A stretch of 64,000 nucleotides of DNA, from positions 19,403 through 83,402 of the forward strand of contig NZ_JOIR01000027.1 of assembly GCF_000720115.1 (NCBI RefSeq), given 5' to 3'. Under the pieces are notes generated by a model that ran no database searches, had not been told where the DNA came from, and saw nothing but the letters and a program-made list of their open reading frames with translations. Source of the DNA: Streptomyces sp. NRRL F-2580. GTDB taxonomy: Bacteria > Actinomycetota > Actinomycetes > Streptomycetales > Streptomycetaceae. Position 1 is the first letter of the stretch; each line of letters begins with the position of its first letter. The position numbers and the translations under genes are program-made. This document shows positions 42,970-50,667 of the stretch, in pieces.

Positions 42970-44445
42970 ATGCCCGAGGACGAGAAGACTCCCGCCCGCG
43001 AGATCATCACCGACTACGCACAAGCGCACTTCCGGTACTTCCGCACCGCCGACGGGACCGTGTACGCGCAGCAGAACGGCCACCCCGTGGCCCGCCCGAT
43101 CCGCTCCCAGGGAACCGCGGGCAGTCACCGGCAGGAACTCATGGTCGGTCTCTTCAAGGACGGGCTCGGTGTATTCAACGGCACCGCGCTCAAGGAGGCG
43201 TTGGACTTGATCGAAGCACTCGCGTTGACCGAGGACGTGCAGCCTGTCCACATTCGCGTCGCGCCGGGGTTCGACGGGGCGACCTGGCTCGACCTGGGCC
43301 GCACCGACGGCCAGTCCGTCCGTATCCACCCCACCGGCTGGGACATCCTCACCCCCGACCCGCGCGAGGTGTGCTGGCGGCGCACTCAGCTCACCGGGGA
43401 ACTGCCCATGCCGGCCAAGGACACCGACGGCAAGGGTCTGGATCTCCTGTTGCGGCTGTGCAACTTCGCCAACGCGGAGACCGAGTGCCTGGCCGTCGCG
43501 TGGCTCATCGGGTGCCTCGGACCTTCGGTGCCGGTCCCCGCGCCGTTCCTCACCGGCCCCCAGGGGGCGGGGAAGTCGACCGGCGGGCGGATGCTGGTGC
43601 GGATCATCGAGGGCATGAGCGGCGACCTGCGCCGAGCACCCAAGGACGAGGAGAACCTGATCGCGGCGGTAGCGGCCGGATGGGTCACCGCCCTGGACAA
43701 CCTCTCCCACCTGCCCCCGGATCTGTCGGACGCGATGTGCTGCATCGTCACGGGCGCCGAGAACGTCAAGCGTGCCTTGTTCACCGACGGGGATGTGGTC
43801 CGCTCCCGCTACCGCCGGCCGTTGCTGCTGACCGGTATCGACGTCGGCGTCATCCGGCCCGACCTCGCGGAACGGCTCCTGCCGCTGCGTCTGGAGCGCC
43901 CCAAGGTCCGGCGCACTGAGGCGGAACTGTGGGCGGAGTACGCGGAAGTCCTGCCCGTCATCCTCGGCTCCCTCCTCGACCTCACGGTCACCGTCCGTGC
44001 CGCGCAGGCGGACATCCCCACCGACCTGCGCATGGCGGACTTCGCCCACCTGTGCGCGCAGCTCGACGCGGCCACCGGCCTCGGAGCGCTGAACGCCTAC
44101 CGGGCCGCCCTGGACGACCTCAACGACGACGTCATCGAAGGAGACCTGCTGGCCCAGACCGTCCTCAAGCACGCCGCCGGCACCGATCCCGGCGAAGAGG
44201 TCCGGATGACCTCGACCGAGTGGCTGCACGCCCTCACCCAGCTCTACACCGGAGAGGACTGCCGCCCCCTGCCCAAGGGGTGGCCCACCACCGGCAAGGT
44301 CTTCTCCGACCGCCTCAAGCGGCTACAGCCCACGCTCGCCGCACGCGGCGTACTCGTCGACTGGGGCCGCACCAAAACCGCCCGGTACATCGAGATGACC
44401 CGCCCCGCCGCCACGCCGCCGGAGCAACCGGACCCGATGTTCTGA
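42970..44445 (+). CDS. Replication ATPase/helicase partner of Prim-Pol
   Basis: A 491-residue protein starting two bases after the previous stop. Walker A is FLTGPQGAGKSTGG (near residue 196); a Walker B-like strand is WVTALDNLSHLP; a further conserved segment is RRPLLLTGIDVGVIRPDLAERLLPLRL, suggesting an arginine-finger region of an AAA+/SF3-like helicase. The C-terminal 150 residues are helical and may bind DNA. Similar ATPases accompany the primase-polymerase in AICEs and plasmids. Substrate DNA is probably the repeat-rich region just downstream. Confidence 0.78.
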   Translation: MPEDEKTPAREIITDYAQAHFRYFRTADGTVYAQQNGHPVARPIRSQGTAGSHRQELMVGLFKDGLGVFNGTALKEALDLIEALALTEDVQPVHIRVAPGFDGATWLDLGRTDGQSVRIHPTGWDILTPDPREVCWRRTQLTGELPMPAKDTDGKGLDLLLRLCNFANAETECLAVAWLIGCLGPSVPVPAPFLTGPQGAGKSTGGRMLVRIIEGMSGDLRRAPKDEENLIAAVAAGWVTALDNLSHLPPDLSDAMCCIVTGAENVKRALFTDGDVVRSRYRRPLLLTGIDVGVIRPDLAERLLPLRLERPKVRRTEAELWAEYAEVLPVILGSLLDLTVTVRAAQADIPTDLRMADFAHLCAQLDAATGLGALNAYRAALDDLNDDVIEGDLLAQTVLKHAAGTDPGEEVRMTSTEWLHALTQLYTGEDCRPLPKGWPTTGKVFSDRLKRLQPTLAARGVLVDWGRTKTARYIEMTRPAATPPEQPDPMF

Positions 44446-44476
44446 CCCGCGCGCCACGACCAGCCGGCCGCACAAG

Positions 44477-44517
44477 CAAGAGGAGCACCCGGCCCCGGGC
44501 GAGGCGTGCTCCTCTTG
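44477..44517 (+). terminator. Hairpin after replication genes
   Basis: Perfect 12-base arms (CAAGAGGAGCAC and complement) at 44,477-44,488 and 44,506-44,517, 32 bases after the helicase stop. Confidence 0.6.
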
Positions 44518-44645
44518 CCGTTCCGGCGGCTTGCCGCCGCTGCAAGGGACGTGCCGCGCAGCGGCTCCCTCTTCACGCTCTAAAGCGCACCGCCACCACA
44601 ACAGACAGACCCCCCCTTCATCTTTTCCTAAGAGAAGAGACGCTG

Positions 44646-44856
44646 CGTCACCCACGTCACCACACGCCAGAAAACGCCCGTGACGTGCGCATACACAGGT
44701 GACGCAGACGGCCACGACTTCGTCATCACGCGTCACCCGCGTCACCGGCCCACGTCACCCGATGACGCTGACGCAGACCGGTGACACACGACCACACCAC
44801 CGCGTCACCGAAACCCGCAGGTCAGACGGCGAAGTGACGTGAGTGACGTAGTGACG
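44646..44856. repeat. GTGACG/CGTCAC repeat field, candidate origin or control region
   Basis: Within 211 bases the 6-mer CGTCAC or its complement GTGACG occurs 12 times (44646, 44655, 44680, 44699, 44731, 44740, 44753, 44803, 44834, 44843, 44851 and near matches such as 44763 and 44781). It lies between the replication ATPase and the excisionase and extends almost to the xis ribosome-binding site. Iterons of a replication origin or Xis/regulator sites are the likely meanings. Confidence 0.6.
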
Positions 44857-44901
44857 CAGAAATCCGAGCCTCGGACACCCCGCCACCCGCCGGAGGAGCA
44901 C

Positions 44902-45138
44902 ATGCCCGCCCAGAGCGACCCCCGCGCCATCCTGCGCGGCGGACTCCCCGACCGCTACCTCACCCCCGACGACGTCGCCGAACTCTTCGACGTACCCGTG
45001 GAGACCGTCTACCAGTGGCGCAAGAAGCGCACTGGTCCGCCTGGCTTCCGCGTCGGCAAGCACCTGCGCTACGACCCCGCCGACGTCCATGCCTGGATCG
45101 CCGAACAGAAACAGGCGGATCTCAGCCAAGCCGCCTAA
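44902..45138 (+). CDS. xis: Excisionase (MerR-like helix-turn-helix)
   Basis: A 78-residue protein. ATG 44902 was chosen since GGAGGAG lies just before it; an in-frame GTG at 44839 would extend it into the repeat field. It has the standard AICE excisionase sequence, RYLTPDDVAELFDVPVETVY and GPPGFRVGKHLRYDPADVHAW, a winged helix of the HTH_17 type. It should bind att DNA and direct the integrase to excision. Located directly before int, separated by a strong hairpin. Confidence 0.9.
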   Translation: MPAQSDPRAILRGGLPDRYLTPDDVAELFDVPVETVYQWRKKRTGPPGFRVGKHLRYDPADVHAWIAEQKQADLSQAA

Positions 45139-45151
45139 CCCACCACCAAAC

Positions 45152-45187
45152 CGCTGAGGGCGGGCCCACCCGGGCCCGCCCTCAGCG
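45152..45187 (+). terminator. Strong hairpin between xis and int
   Basis: Perfect 16-base arms (CGCTGAGGGCGGGCCC and complement) with a four-base loop, followed after ten bases by the AAAGG of int. It probably reduces int expression from xis transcripts or masks nothing more than an operon boundary. Confidence 0.65.
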
Positions 45188-45208
45188 CTTCCCCAGAAAG
45201 GCCCTCAC

Positions 45209-46474
45209 GTGGCAGGCCACATCCAAGACCGCTGGTATAAGACCGAACCCGGGCCCAACGGGAAGTCCGTAAGGGCCAAGACGGACCGATACGGCACCGG
45301 GCTCCGCTACCGCGCCCGGTACATCGGGCCCGACGGCACCGAGAAAAGCAAGTCGTTCCGGGACCGTGAGAAGCGGCTCGCAGAGCAGTGGCTCGCGCAC
45401 ATCGAGGCCGACATGTCCCGTGGGGCCTATATCGACCCGGCGGCTGGCCGGACTACCTTCCGCCAATACGGGGAGAAGTGGATCGCGGGGCAGACCACTG
45501 ACATGACCACGCGTACGACCGTGGAGGTGCAGCTCCGGCTCCACGCGTTCCCGCACATCGGCACGCGTCCGCTGGGCTCCTTCAAGCCCGAGCACATCCG
45601 GGAGTGGCTCGGCACCCTGGAGGGGGTGCTCCCGAAGTCGTCCTATCGGCGCGTCATCTTCAACACCGTGTCGGCGGTGCTGACCGCGGCCGTGGAGGAC
45701 GGGCACCTTCTCAAGAATCCGTGCCGGGCGACTTCGGTCCGCGCTCCCCTTCCGGCGACGCCTCGCGTACGTCCTTGGACCGCTGAGCGCGTTTTCGCCG
45801 TGCGAGCGGCGCTGCCCGCGCGGTACCGGGCTATGGCCGACGTAGGCGGCGGTTGTGGGCTCCGACAGGGAGAGATCTTCGGGCTTGCCGTGGATGCGGT
45901 GAACCACGAAACGGGCTGGGTCCACGTTGACTGCCAGGTGAAGGTGGTCAACGGGCATCTTGTCTTCTCGCCGCCGAAACGGAGCAAGGAACGGGATGTC
46001 CCGCTGCCTGACCGTGTCGCGCATGTGCTCAAGCGGCACAGCGAGGAGTTTCCTCCCGTGGACGTTACGCTCCCTTGGCTCCGGCCGGACGGGCCGCTCG
46101 TCACCAAGCGGCTGTTGTTCTCTCTCGCCGGCGGCGGGGCCGTGCGGCGGACCGACTTCAATACCCGCGTGTGGAAGCCCGCCCTGGTAGCGGCAGGGGT
46201 GATCCAAGAGCCGAAACCCGGTGAGCGCCACCAGGCCGCGCGCGAGCACGGGATGCACGCACTGAGGCACTTCTACGCCTCGGCGCTGCTGGATGCCGGC
46301 GAGAACATCAAGGCGCTGAGTACGTACCTCGGGCACGCCGACCCAGGCTTCACCCTCCGGACCTACACGCACCTCATGCCGAGTAGCGAGGGACGGACCC
46401 GGAAAGCCGTGGACGGGGTCTACAAGGCCTCGGATTCTGCGTCGGACGGCCCACAGACGGCCCAGGGAGGATGA
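45209..46474 (+). CDS. int: Tyrosine site-specific integrase
   Basis: A 421-residue tyrosine recombinase, GTG 45209 after AAAGG. N-terminal AP2-like arm-binding region (YRARYIGPDGTEKSKSFRDR), core-binding domain (TFRQYGEKWI...EHIREWLGTLEG) and catalytic domain with Arg219 (GCGLRQGE), His350 and Arg353 (HALRHFY), His376 (YLGHADP) and nucleophile Tyr386 (RTYTHL). It lies 85 bases from attR, the usual place. Its target is the 3' end of a glutamine synthetase gene instead of a tRNA gene. The last codons overlap the inner repeats, so the C-terminal DGPQTAQGG is encoded by them. Confidence 0.95.
   Translation: MAGHIQDRWYKTEPGPNGKSVRAKTDRYGTGLRYRARYIGPDGTEKSKSFRDREKRLAEQWLAHIEADMSRGAYIDPAAGRTTFRQYGEKWIAGQTTDMTTRTTVEVQLRLHAFPHIGTRPLGSFKPEHIREWLGTLEGVLPKSSYRRVIFNTVSAVLTAAVEDGHLLKNPCRATSVRAPLPATPRVRPWTAERVFAVRAALPARYRAMADVGGGCGLRQGEIFGLAVDAVNHETGWVHVDCQVKVVNGHLVFSPPKRSKERDVPLPDRVAHVLKRHSEEFPPVDVTLPWLRPDGPLVTKRLLFSLAGGGAVRRTDFNTRVWKPALVAAGVIQEPKPGERHQAAREHGMHALRHFYASALLDAGENIKALSTYLGHADPGFTLRTYTHLMPSSEGRTRKAVDGVYKASDSASDGPQTAQGG
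46445..46470. repeat. Right inner direct repeats, possible integrase arm site
   Basis: Two close copies of GACGGCCCACAG/GACGGCCCAGGG, matching the pair at 27,953-27,978. They overlap the 3' end of int. Confidence 0.5.
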
Positions 46475-46480
46475 GACGGC

Positions 46481-46513
46481 TCCGGGCCGGTGGTCACTGA
46501 CCACCGGCCCGGA
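46481..46513. terminator. Element-supplied terminator of glutamine synthetase and integrase
   Basis: Perfect 16-base arms (TCCGGGCCGGTGGTCA and complement) with one central base. Because it lies left of the attR core it belongs to the element, yet it is almost identical to the host hairpin at 27,691-27,727. It now ends both the rightward int and the leftward glutamine synthetase. Confidence 0.75.
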
Positions 46514-46548
46514 TGTCCTGCGCGGCCCGCAGGGGCTCTGACCTGCGG

Positions 46549-47910
46549 TTACAGCACGGGGAGGTTCTTGCGGAGTTCGAAGGCCGTGACCTCGCTGCGG
46601 TACTCCTCCCACTCCTGCTTCTTGTTGCGGAGGAAGAAGTCGAAGACGTGCTCGCCGAGGGTTTCGGCGACCAGTTCGCTGCGTTCCATCAGGGAGATGG
46701 CCTCGCCGAGGTTCTGCGGGAGGGGTTCGATGCCCATCGCGCGGCGTTCGGCGTCGGAGAGGGCCCAGACGTCGTCGTCGGCGCCCGCGGGGAGTTCGTA
46801 GCCCTCCTCGATGCCCTTGAGGCCGGCCGCGAGGAGGACGGCGTACGTGAGGTAGGGGTTGGCGCCCGAGTCGATCGAGCGGACCTCGACGCGGGAGGAG
46901 CCCGTCTTGCCCGGCTTGTACATCGGGACGCGGATCAGGGCGGAGCGGTTGTTGTGGCCCCAGCAGATGTACGAGGGGGCCTCGCCGCCCGCGCCGGCGC
47001 TGCGGGAGGAGCCGCCCCAGATGCGCTTGTAGGAGTTGACCCACTGGTTGGTGACCGCCGCGGTTTCGGCTGCGTGCTTGAGCAGCCCCGCGATGAAGGA
47101 GCGGCCGACCTTGGAGAGCTGGTACTCGGCGCCCGACTCGTAGAAGGCGTTGCGGTCGCCCTCGAAGAGGGAGAGGTGGGTGTGCATGCCCGAGCCCGGG
47201 TACTCCGAGAACGGCTTCGGCATGAAGGTGGCCTGGACGCCCTGTTCGAGGGCGACCTGCTTCATGACGAGGCGGAAGGTCATGATGTTGTCGGCCGTCG
47301 AGAGGGCGTCGGCGTAGCGGAGGTCGATCTCCTGCTGGCCGGGGGCGCCCTCGTGGTGGCTGAACTCGACCGAGATGCCCATCGATTCGAGCATGGTGAT
47401 CGCCTGGCGGCGGAAGTCCATGCCCACGTTCTGCGGGGTGTGGTCGAAGTAGCCGGAGTTGTCGGCCGGGACCGGGCGGGTGCCGTCCAGCGGCTTGTCC
47501 TTCAGCAGGAAGAACTCGATCTCCGGGTGGGTGTAGAAGGTGAAGCCCAGGTCCGAGGTCTTGGCCAGGATGCGCTTGAGGACGTAGCGCGGGTCCGCGA
47601 AGGACGGGGAGCCGTCCGGCATGAGGATGTCGCAGAACATCCGGGCGGTCCCGGGGGCCTCGGCGCGCCACGGCAGTATCTGGAACGTGCTCGGGTCCGG
47701 CTTGGCGATCATGTCGGACTCGTAGACCCGTGCGAAGCCCTCGATGGCGGAGCCGTCGAAGCCGATGCCCTCGTCGAAGGCCTGCTCCAGCTCCGCGGGG
47801 GCGACCGCGACGGACTTCAGGAAGCCCAGTACGTCGGTGAACCACAGGCGCACGAAGCGGATGTCGCGCTCCTCAAGCGTCCGGAGGACGAATTCCTGCT
47901 GCTTGTCCAT
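46549..47910 (-). CDS. glnA2: Type I glutamine synthetase, GlnA2-like
   Basis: A 453-residue cytoplasmic enzyme that joins ammonia (or an amine) to glutamate with ATP. ATG 47908-47910 follows GAGGA. Family motifs include GFDGSAIEGFARVYESD, the glutamate/ATP loops HHEGAPGQQEID, GSGMHTHLSLF and KPGKTGSSRVEVRSIDS. Length equals S. coelicolor GlnA2 (453), a paralogue reported to work as a gamma-glutamylpolyamine synthetase, so substrate is not certain. The mobile element has replaced the extreme 3' end and terminator without changing the final residues. Neighbours fit the glnE-glnA2-nadE-panB region of other Streptomyces. Confidence 0.93.
   Translation of the reverse strand: MDKQQEFVLRTLEERDIRFVRLWFTDVLGFLKSVAVAPAELEQAFDEGIGFDGSAIEGFARVYESDMIAKPDPSTFQILPWRAEAPGTARMFCDILMPDGSPSFADPRYVLKRILAKTSDLGFTFYTHPEIEFFLLKDKPLDGTRPVPADNSGYFDHTPQNVGMDFRRQAITMLESMGISVEFSHHEGAPGQQEIDLRYADALSTADNIMTFRLVMKQVALEQGVQATFMPKPFSEYPGSGMHTHLSLFEGDRNAFYESGAEYQLSKVGRSFIAGLLKHAAETAAVTNQWVNSYKRIWGGSSRSAGAGGEAPSYICWGHNNRSALIRVPMYKPGKTGSSRVEVRSIDSGANPYLTYAVLLAAGLKGIEEGYELPAGADDDVWALSDAERRAMGIEPLPQNLGEAISLMERSELVAETLGEHVFDFFLRNKKQEWEEYRSEVTAFELRKNLPVL
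46559..46636. other. attR: right copy of 78-bp attachment core
   Basis: Matches attL with one difference and lies within the 3' end of the glutamine synthetase coding sequence. The last codons (to LPVL and TAA at 46,549-46,551) come from the element. Confidence 0.9.
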
Positions 47911-48082
47911 GCCTTCATCCTCGCAGTTCAGACGGCCTGTGCACCACCGCCTCACGGTTCGGGGCACAGTCGGGCCGGCCCAGTATCGCCAGTGGTGGTT
48001 TCCGCCACATTACGCACCCGGGAAAGCTCGCGGCACCCCCGCACTGACCTCGGAGTCGTCATGAGCATTACCATCTGCGCCC

Positions 48083-48514
48083 ATGGGGGGCCTGCGGTGC
48101 GTGCGGCAGGGGCGTCGGGGACGTCCCGGCGTTCGGCGTGCCCTTCTGCTGACGGTCTTCGGGGCGCTGGTCGGGGTGCTGGTCGGGGTGCTGACCGGCG
48201 CGCTGTTCCTGTGTGCGTCCCGGTCGGGCGAGTCCTCCGCCCCCGCACCAGCGCCCGCGCCGGCGGGCGCGCGGGCCGAACCGGGGGCGCACGGCACGGC
48301 GCACGCCGTCTGCGTGTCCCCGTACGACCTGCCCGGCTGCTCATCCCTCGCGCACGTGACCCCGGGCGTACTGCCCGTGCCGCCGCCCGCCGTGAGCGTG
48401 CCGGGCGGCGAGCCGCCGCCCGGCACGGCGGTCTCCGGGGCGGGCCGGATCCGGCCGCCCCTGCCGCTCGCGCGCGCCCCCGACCTGCATGTCCTCCAGG
48501 TGCTGCGGACCTGA
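48083..48514 (+). CDS. Small membrane protein, hypothetical
   Basis: A 143-residue protein starting at ATG 48083, divergent from glutamine synthetase. A basic N-terminus is followed by a single membrane segment (ALLLTVFGALVGVLVGVLTG) and a Pro/Ala/Gly-rich outer part with two cysteines. It lies 53 bases before the DUF3105 gene in the same direction. No known motif; the call rests on the good membrane segment and position. Confidence 0.55.
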   Translation: MGGLRCVRQGRRGRPGVRRALLLTVFGALVGVLVGVLTGALFLCASRSGESSAPAPAPAPAGARAEPGAHGTAHAVCVSPYDLPGCSSLAHVTPGVLPVPPPAVSVPGGEPPPGTAVSGAGRIRPPLPLARAPDLHVLQVLRT

Positions 48515-48567
48515 CAGGTCCGGTTTCGCGTTCCGTCCACCCCCCTCAGCAGAAGGAACCAGGGCAC

Positions 48568-49269
48568 ATGGCCAGCAAGTCCGGCAGGACCCAGCAGCAC
48601 ACCGACCCGCACTCCCGCCAGGCGCGCATAGCCGAGATGCGCCGCGCCGACAAGATGCGGGAGCGGCGCAACAAGGCCATCGCGATCACGGTCTCGACGG
48701 TCGTCGTCGCCGGTCTGGTCGGTTTCGGCGCATGGGTGCTGATCGACCAGAAGCAGACCGAGCAGCGCAAGAAGGAAGCCGCGGAGCAGATCCGCAAGGA
48801 GGCCGAGGAGGTCCGCAAGAAGCCCGTCGAGGGCGAGCAGGTCTGGGACGCGAAGAAGCTCGGCCGCAACCACGTCGAGACCCCCGTGAAGTACGAGATG
48901 AACCCCCCGGTCGGCGGTGACCACCACCCCCGCTGGACGAACTGCAACGGCGACGTCTACAAGAACCCGCTGCCCGAGGTGAACGCCGTGCACTCGCTGG
49001 AGCACGGGGCCGTGTGGGTGACGTACAACGAGAAGGCCGCCAAGGCCGACGTGGACAAGCTCGCCGCGACCGTCGGCAAGACCCCGTACACGCTGATGAG
49101 TCCGATCAAGGAGCAGGCGGGCGCGATCATGCTCAGCGCGTGGGGCAAGCAGCTGACCGTGGAGACGGCGGACGACCCGCGGGTGAAGCAGTTCTTCACC
49201 AAGTACGTCCAGGGCGAGCAGACCCCCGAACCGGGCGCGGCCTGCACGAACGGGCTGGCGGACAAGTGA
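48568..49269 (+). CDS. DUF3105 membrane protein
   Basis: A 233-residue protein with ATG 48568 behind GAAGGA. A charged N-terminus (about 40 residues) precedes one membrane helix (AIAITVSTVVVAGLVGFGAW), a coiled coil (KEAAEQIRKEAEEVRK) and the DUF3105 domain with NPPVGGDHHPRWTNCNG and VHSLEHGAVWVTY, whose His residues suggest metal binding. In Streptomyces this gene is commonly followed by a DUF305 gene, as here with overlapping stop and start. Confidence 0.9.
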   Translation: MASKSGRTQQHTDPHSRQARIAEMRRADKMRERRNKAIAITVSTVVVAGLVGFGAWVLIDQKQTEQRKKEAAEQIRKEAEEVRKKPVEGEQVWDAKKLGRNHVETPVKYEMNPPVGGDHHPRWTNCNGDVYKNPLPEVNAVHSLEHGAVWVTYNEKAAKADVDKLAATVGKTPYTLMSPIKEQAGAIMLSAWGKQLTVETADDPRVKQFFTKYVQGEQTPEPGAACTNGLADK

Positions 49270-49973
49270 CCGGCCGCACGCCGCGCACGCCGCGTACGCC
49301 CCGTACGCCCCGTACGTACTGGGCCGCGGGCACGGCCGTCCTGCTGGCGCTGCTGTTCGCGGCGGCGGCCACGGTCGCCGCCGCGAACGGCGATGCCGGT
49401 GCGCCGCCCCGGACCGCCGCCCCCGCCACGCCGGGGCTGCACTCCCCTGACGCGGGCTTCGCCCGGGACATGGCGGTGCATCACCAGCAGGCGGTGGAGA
49501 TGTCCTTCATCGTGCGGGACCGCACCCAGGACGAGGCGGTGCGCACCCTCGCCTTCGACATCGCCAACACCCAGGCCAACCAGCGGGGCATGCTGCTCGG
49601 CTGGCTGGACCTGTGGGGGCTGCCGAAGGTCGTGGCCGACGAGCCCCCGATGTCCTGGATGGGGGCTTCGGGAGGCCACGGGGGTCATGCGGAGCACGGC
49701 GCGGCCCAGCCCGGCGCGCTGATGCCCGGCATGGCCACGAAGGAGGAGCTGGAGCAGCTGGGAGCCGCCTCCGGGCGGGACGCGGAGGTGCTCTTCCTCC
49801 AGCTGATGACCGACCACCACAAGGGCGGCGTCGCGATGGCCGAGGGCTGCGCGCGGCAGTGCGCGACCCCGGTCGAGCGGGCGCTGGCCCAGGGCATGGC
49901 CGACGCGCAGCGCTCGGAGCTCACGCTGATGGCGGACATGCTCGGGAAGCGCGGAGCCGCCCCGCGCGGGTGA
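49266..49973 (+). CDS. DUF305 secreted/membrane protein
   Basis: A 235-residue protein, GTG 49266 overlapping the previous stop as GTGA. After a TPRTPR repeat and one membrane segment (AAGTAVLLALLFAAAATVAAA) lies a ferritin-like DUF305 domain with the two paired-histidine motifs MAVHHQQAVEMS and MTDHHKGGVAMA. Such proteins are exported and often associated with copper. The short repeated TPR at the start comes from DNA repeats (CGCGCACGCCGCGTACGCC). Confidence 0.9.
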   Translation: MTGRTPRTPRTPRTPRTYWAAGTAVLLALLFAAAATVAAANGDAGAPPRTAAPATPGLHSPDAGFARDMAVHHQQAVEMSFIVRDRTQDEAVRTLAFDIANTQANQRGMLLGWLDLWGLPKVVADEPPMSWMGASGGHGGHAEHGAAQPGALMPGMATKEELEQLGAASGRDAEVLFLQLMTDHHKGGVAMAEGCARQCATPVERALAQGMADAQRSELTLMADMLGKRGAAPRG

Positions 49974-50100
49974 CCGGGCACGCACCGCACGGATGCCCGG
50001 GCACGCCCCACGCGGATGCCCTGGGACGCCTCGCGCGGGTGCCCCGGGACGCGCCGCGCGGGTGCCCGAGGACGCGCCGCGCGGGTGACGGGACACGCCC
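49965..50100. repeat. Degenerate tandem repeats downstream of DUF305 gene
   Basis: Five to six imperfect units of about 24-27 bases built on GGACGCGCCGCGCGGGTG. They fill much of the 274-base gap before the CBS gene. No gene was supported in the gap. Confidence 0.6.
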
Positions 50101-50247
50101 GTACGGTGGTGGGAGGGCGCCCTCTCACCCGTACGGGCGTGCACTCCCGTCCGTGCGTGGGAGTCGCACCGCGGTCCGTGGGCGGGGGACGCCGAGGCGG
50201 GCGCAGCCGCGTCCCGCCGCTCGTACGGCGCTCAGGAGGTTGATGCG

Positions 50248-50667
50248 ATGACCACCGCCGGAGAGATCATGCACAGGGGGGCCCAGTGGATCCCCGCCAC
50301 CGAGACCCTGGACCGGGCCGCCCAGCTGATGAGCGAGCTCAACGTGGGCGCGCTGCCCATCAGCGACAGCGAGGAACGGCTCTGCGGGATCCTGACCGAC
50401 CGCGACATCGTGGTCGGCTGCGTGGCCAAGGGGCGCGACCCGTCGAAGATCACGGCCGGTGACATGGCCCAGGGCACCCCGCGCTGGATCGACGCGGGCG
50501 CGGACGTCTCCGAGGTACTGGAGGAGATGCAGAGCCACCAGATCCGCCGGCTGCCGGTGATCAGCAACAAGAAGCTGGTCGGCATGATCAGCGAGGCCGA
50601 CCTGGCCAAGCACCTCTCCGACGAGCAGATCGCGGGCTGGGCCGAGAAGGTCTACGCGAGGAGCTGA
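50248..50667 (+). CDS. CBS-domain pair protein
   Basis: A 139-residue cytoplasmic protein of two CBS motifs: TAGEIMHRGAQWIPATETLD with CGILTDRDIVVGC, and ITAGDMAQGTPRWIDAG with LVGMISEADLAKHL. CBS pairs bind adenosine nucleotides and act as energy or stress sensors. ATG 50248 follows AGGAGG. It converges with, and overlaps by 16 bases, the hydrolase gene on the other strand. Confidence 0.9.
   Translation: MTTAGEIMHRGAQWIPATETLDRAAQLMSELNVGALPISDSEERLCGILTDRDIVVGCVAKGRDPSKITAGDMAQGTPRWIDAGADVSEVLEEMQSHQIRRLPVISNKKLVGMISEADLAKHLSDEQIAGWAEKVYARS

Larger units (their letters stand above)
27772..46636 (+). mobile_element. Actinomycete integrative and conjugative element in glutamine synthetase 3' end
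   Basis: Bounded by a 78-bp direct repeat, the element spans about 18.8 kb counting one core. Its right end has the standard AICE order: Spd-like and FtsK/TraB transfer genes, replication genes (primase-polymerase and ATPase, RepPP type), excisionase and tyrosine integrase directly next to attR. Its left end carries cargo: protease, type IV restriction enzyme, DprA-like/phosphoribosyltransferase pair and an HTH/PP2C operon. Several left-arm genes have visibly lower GC than the host, in keeping with transfer. All core functions look intact, so the element may still excise. Confidence 0.9.
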
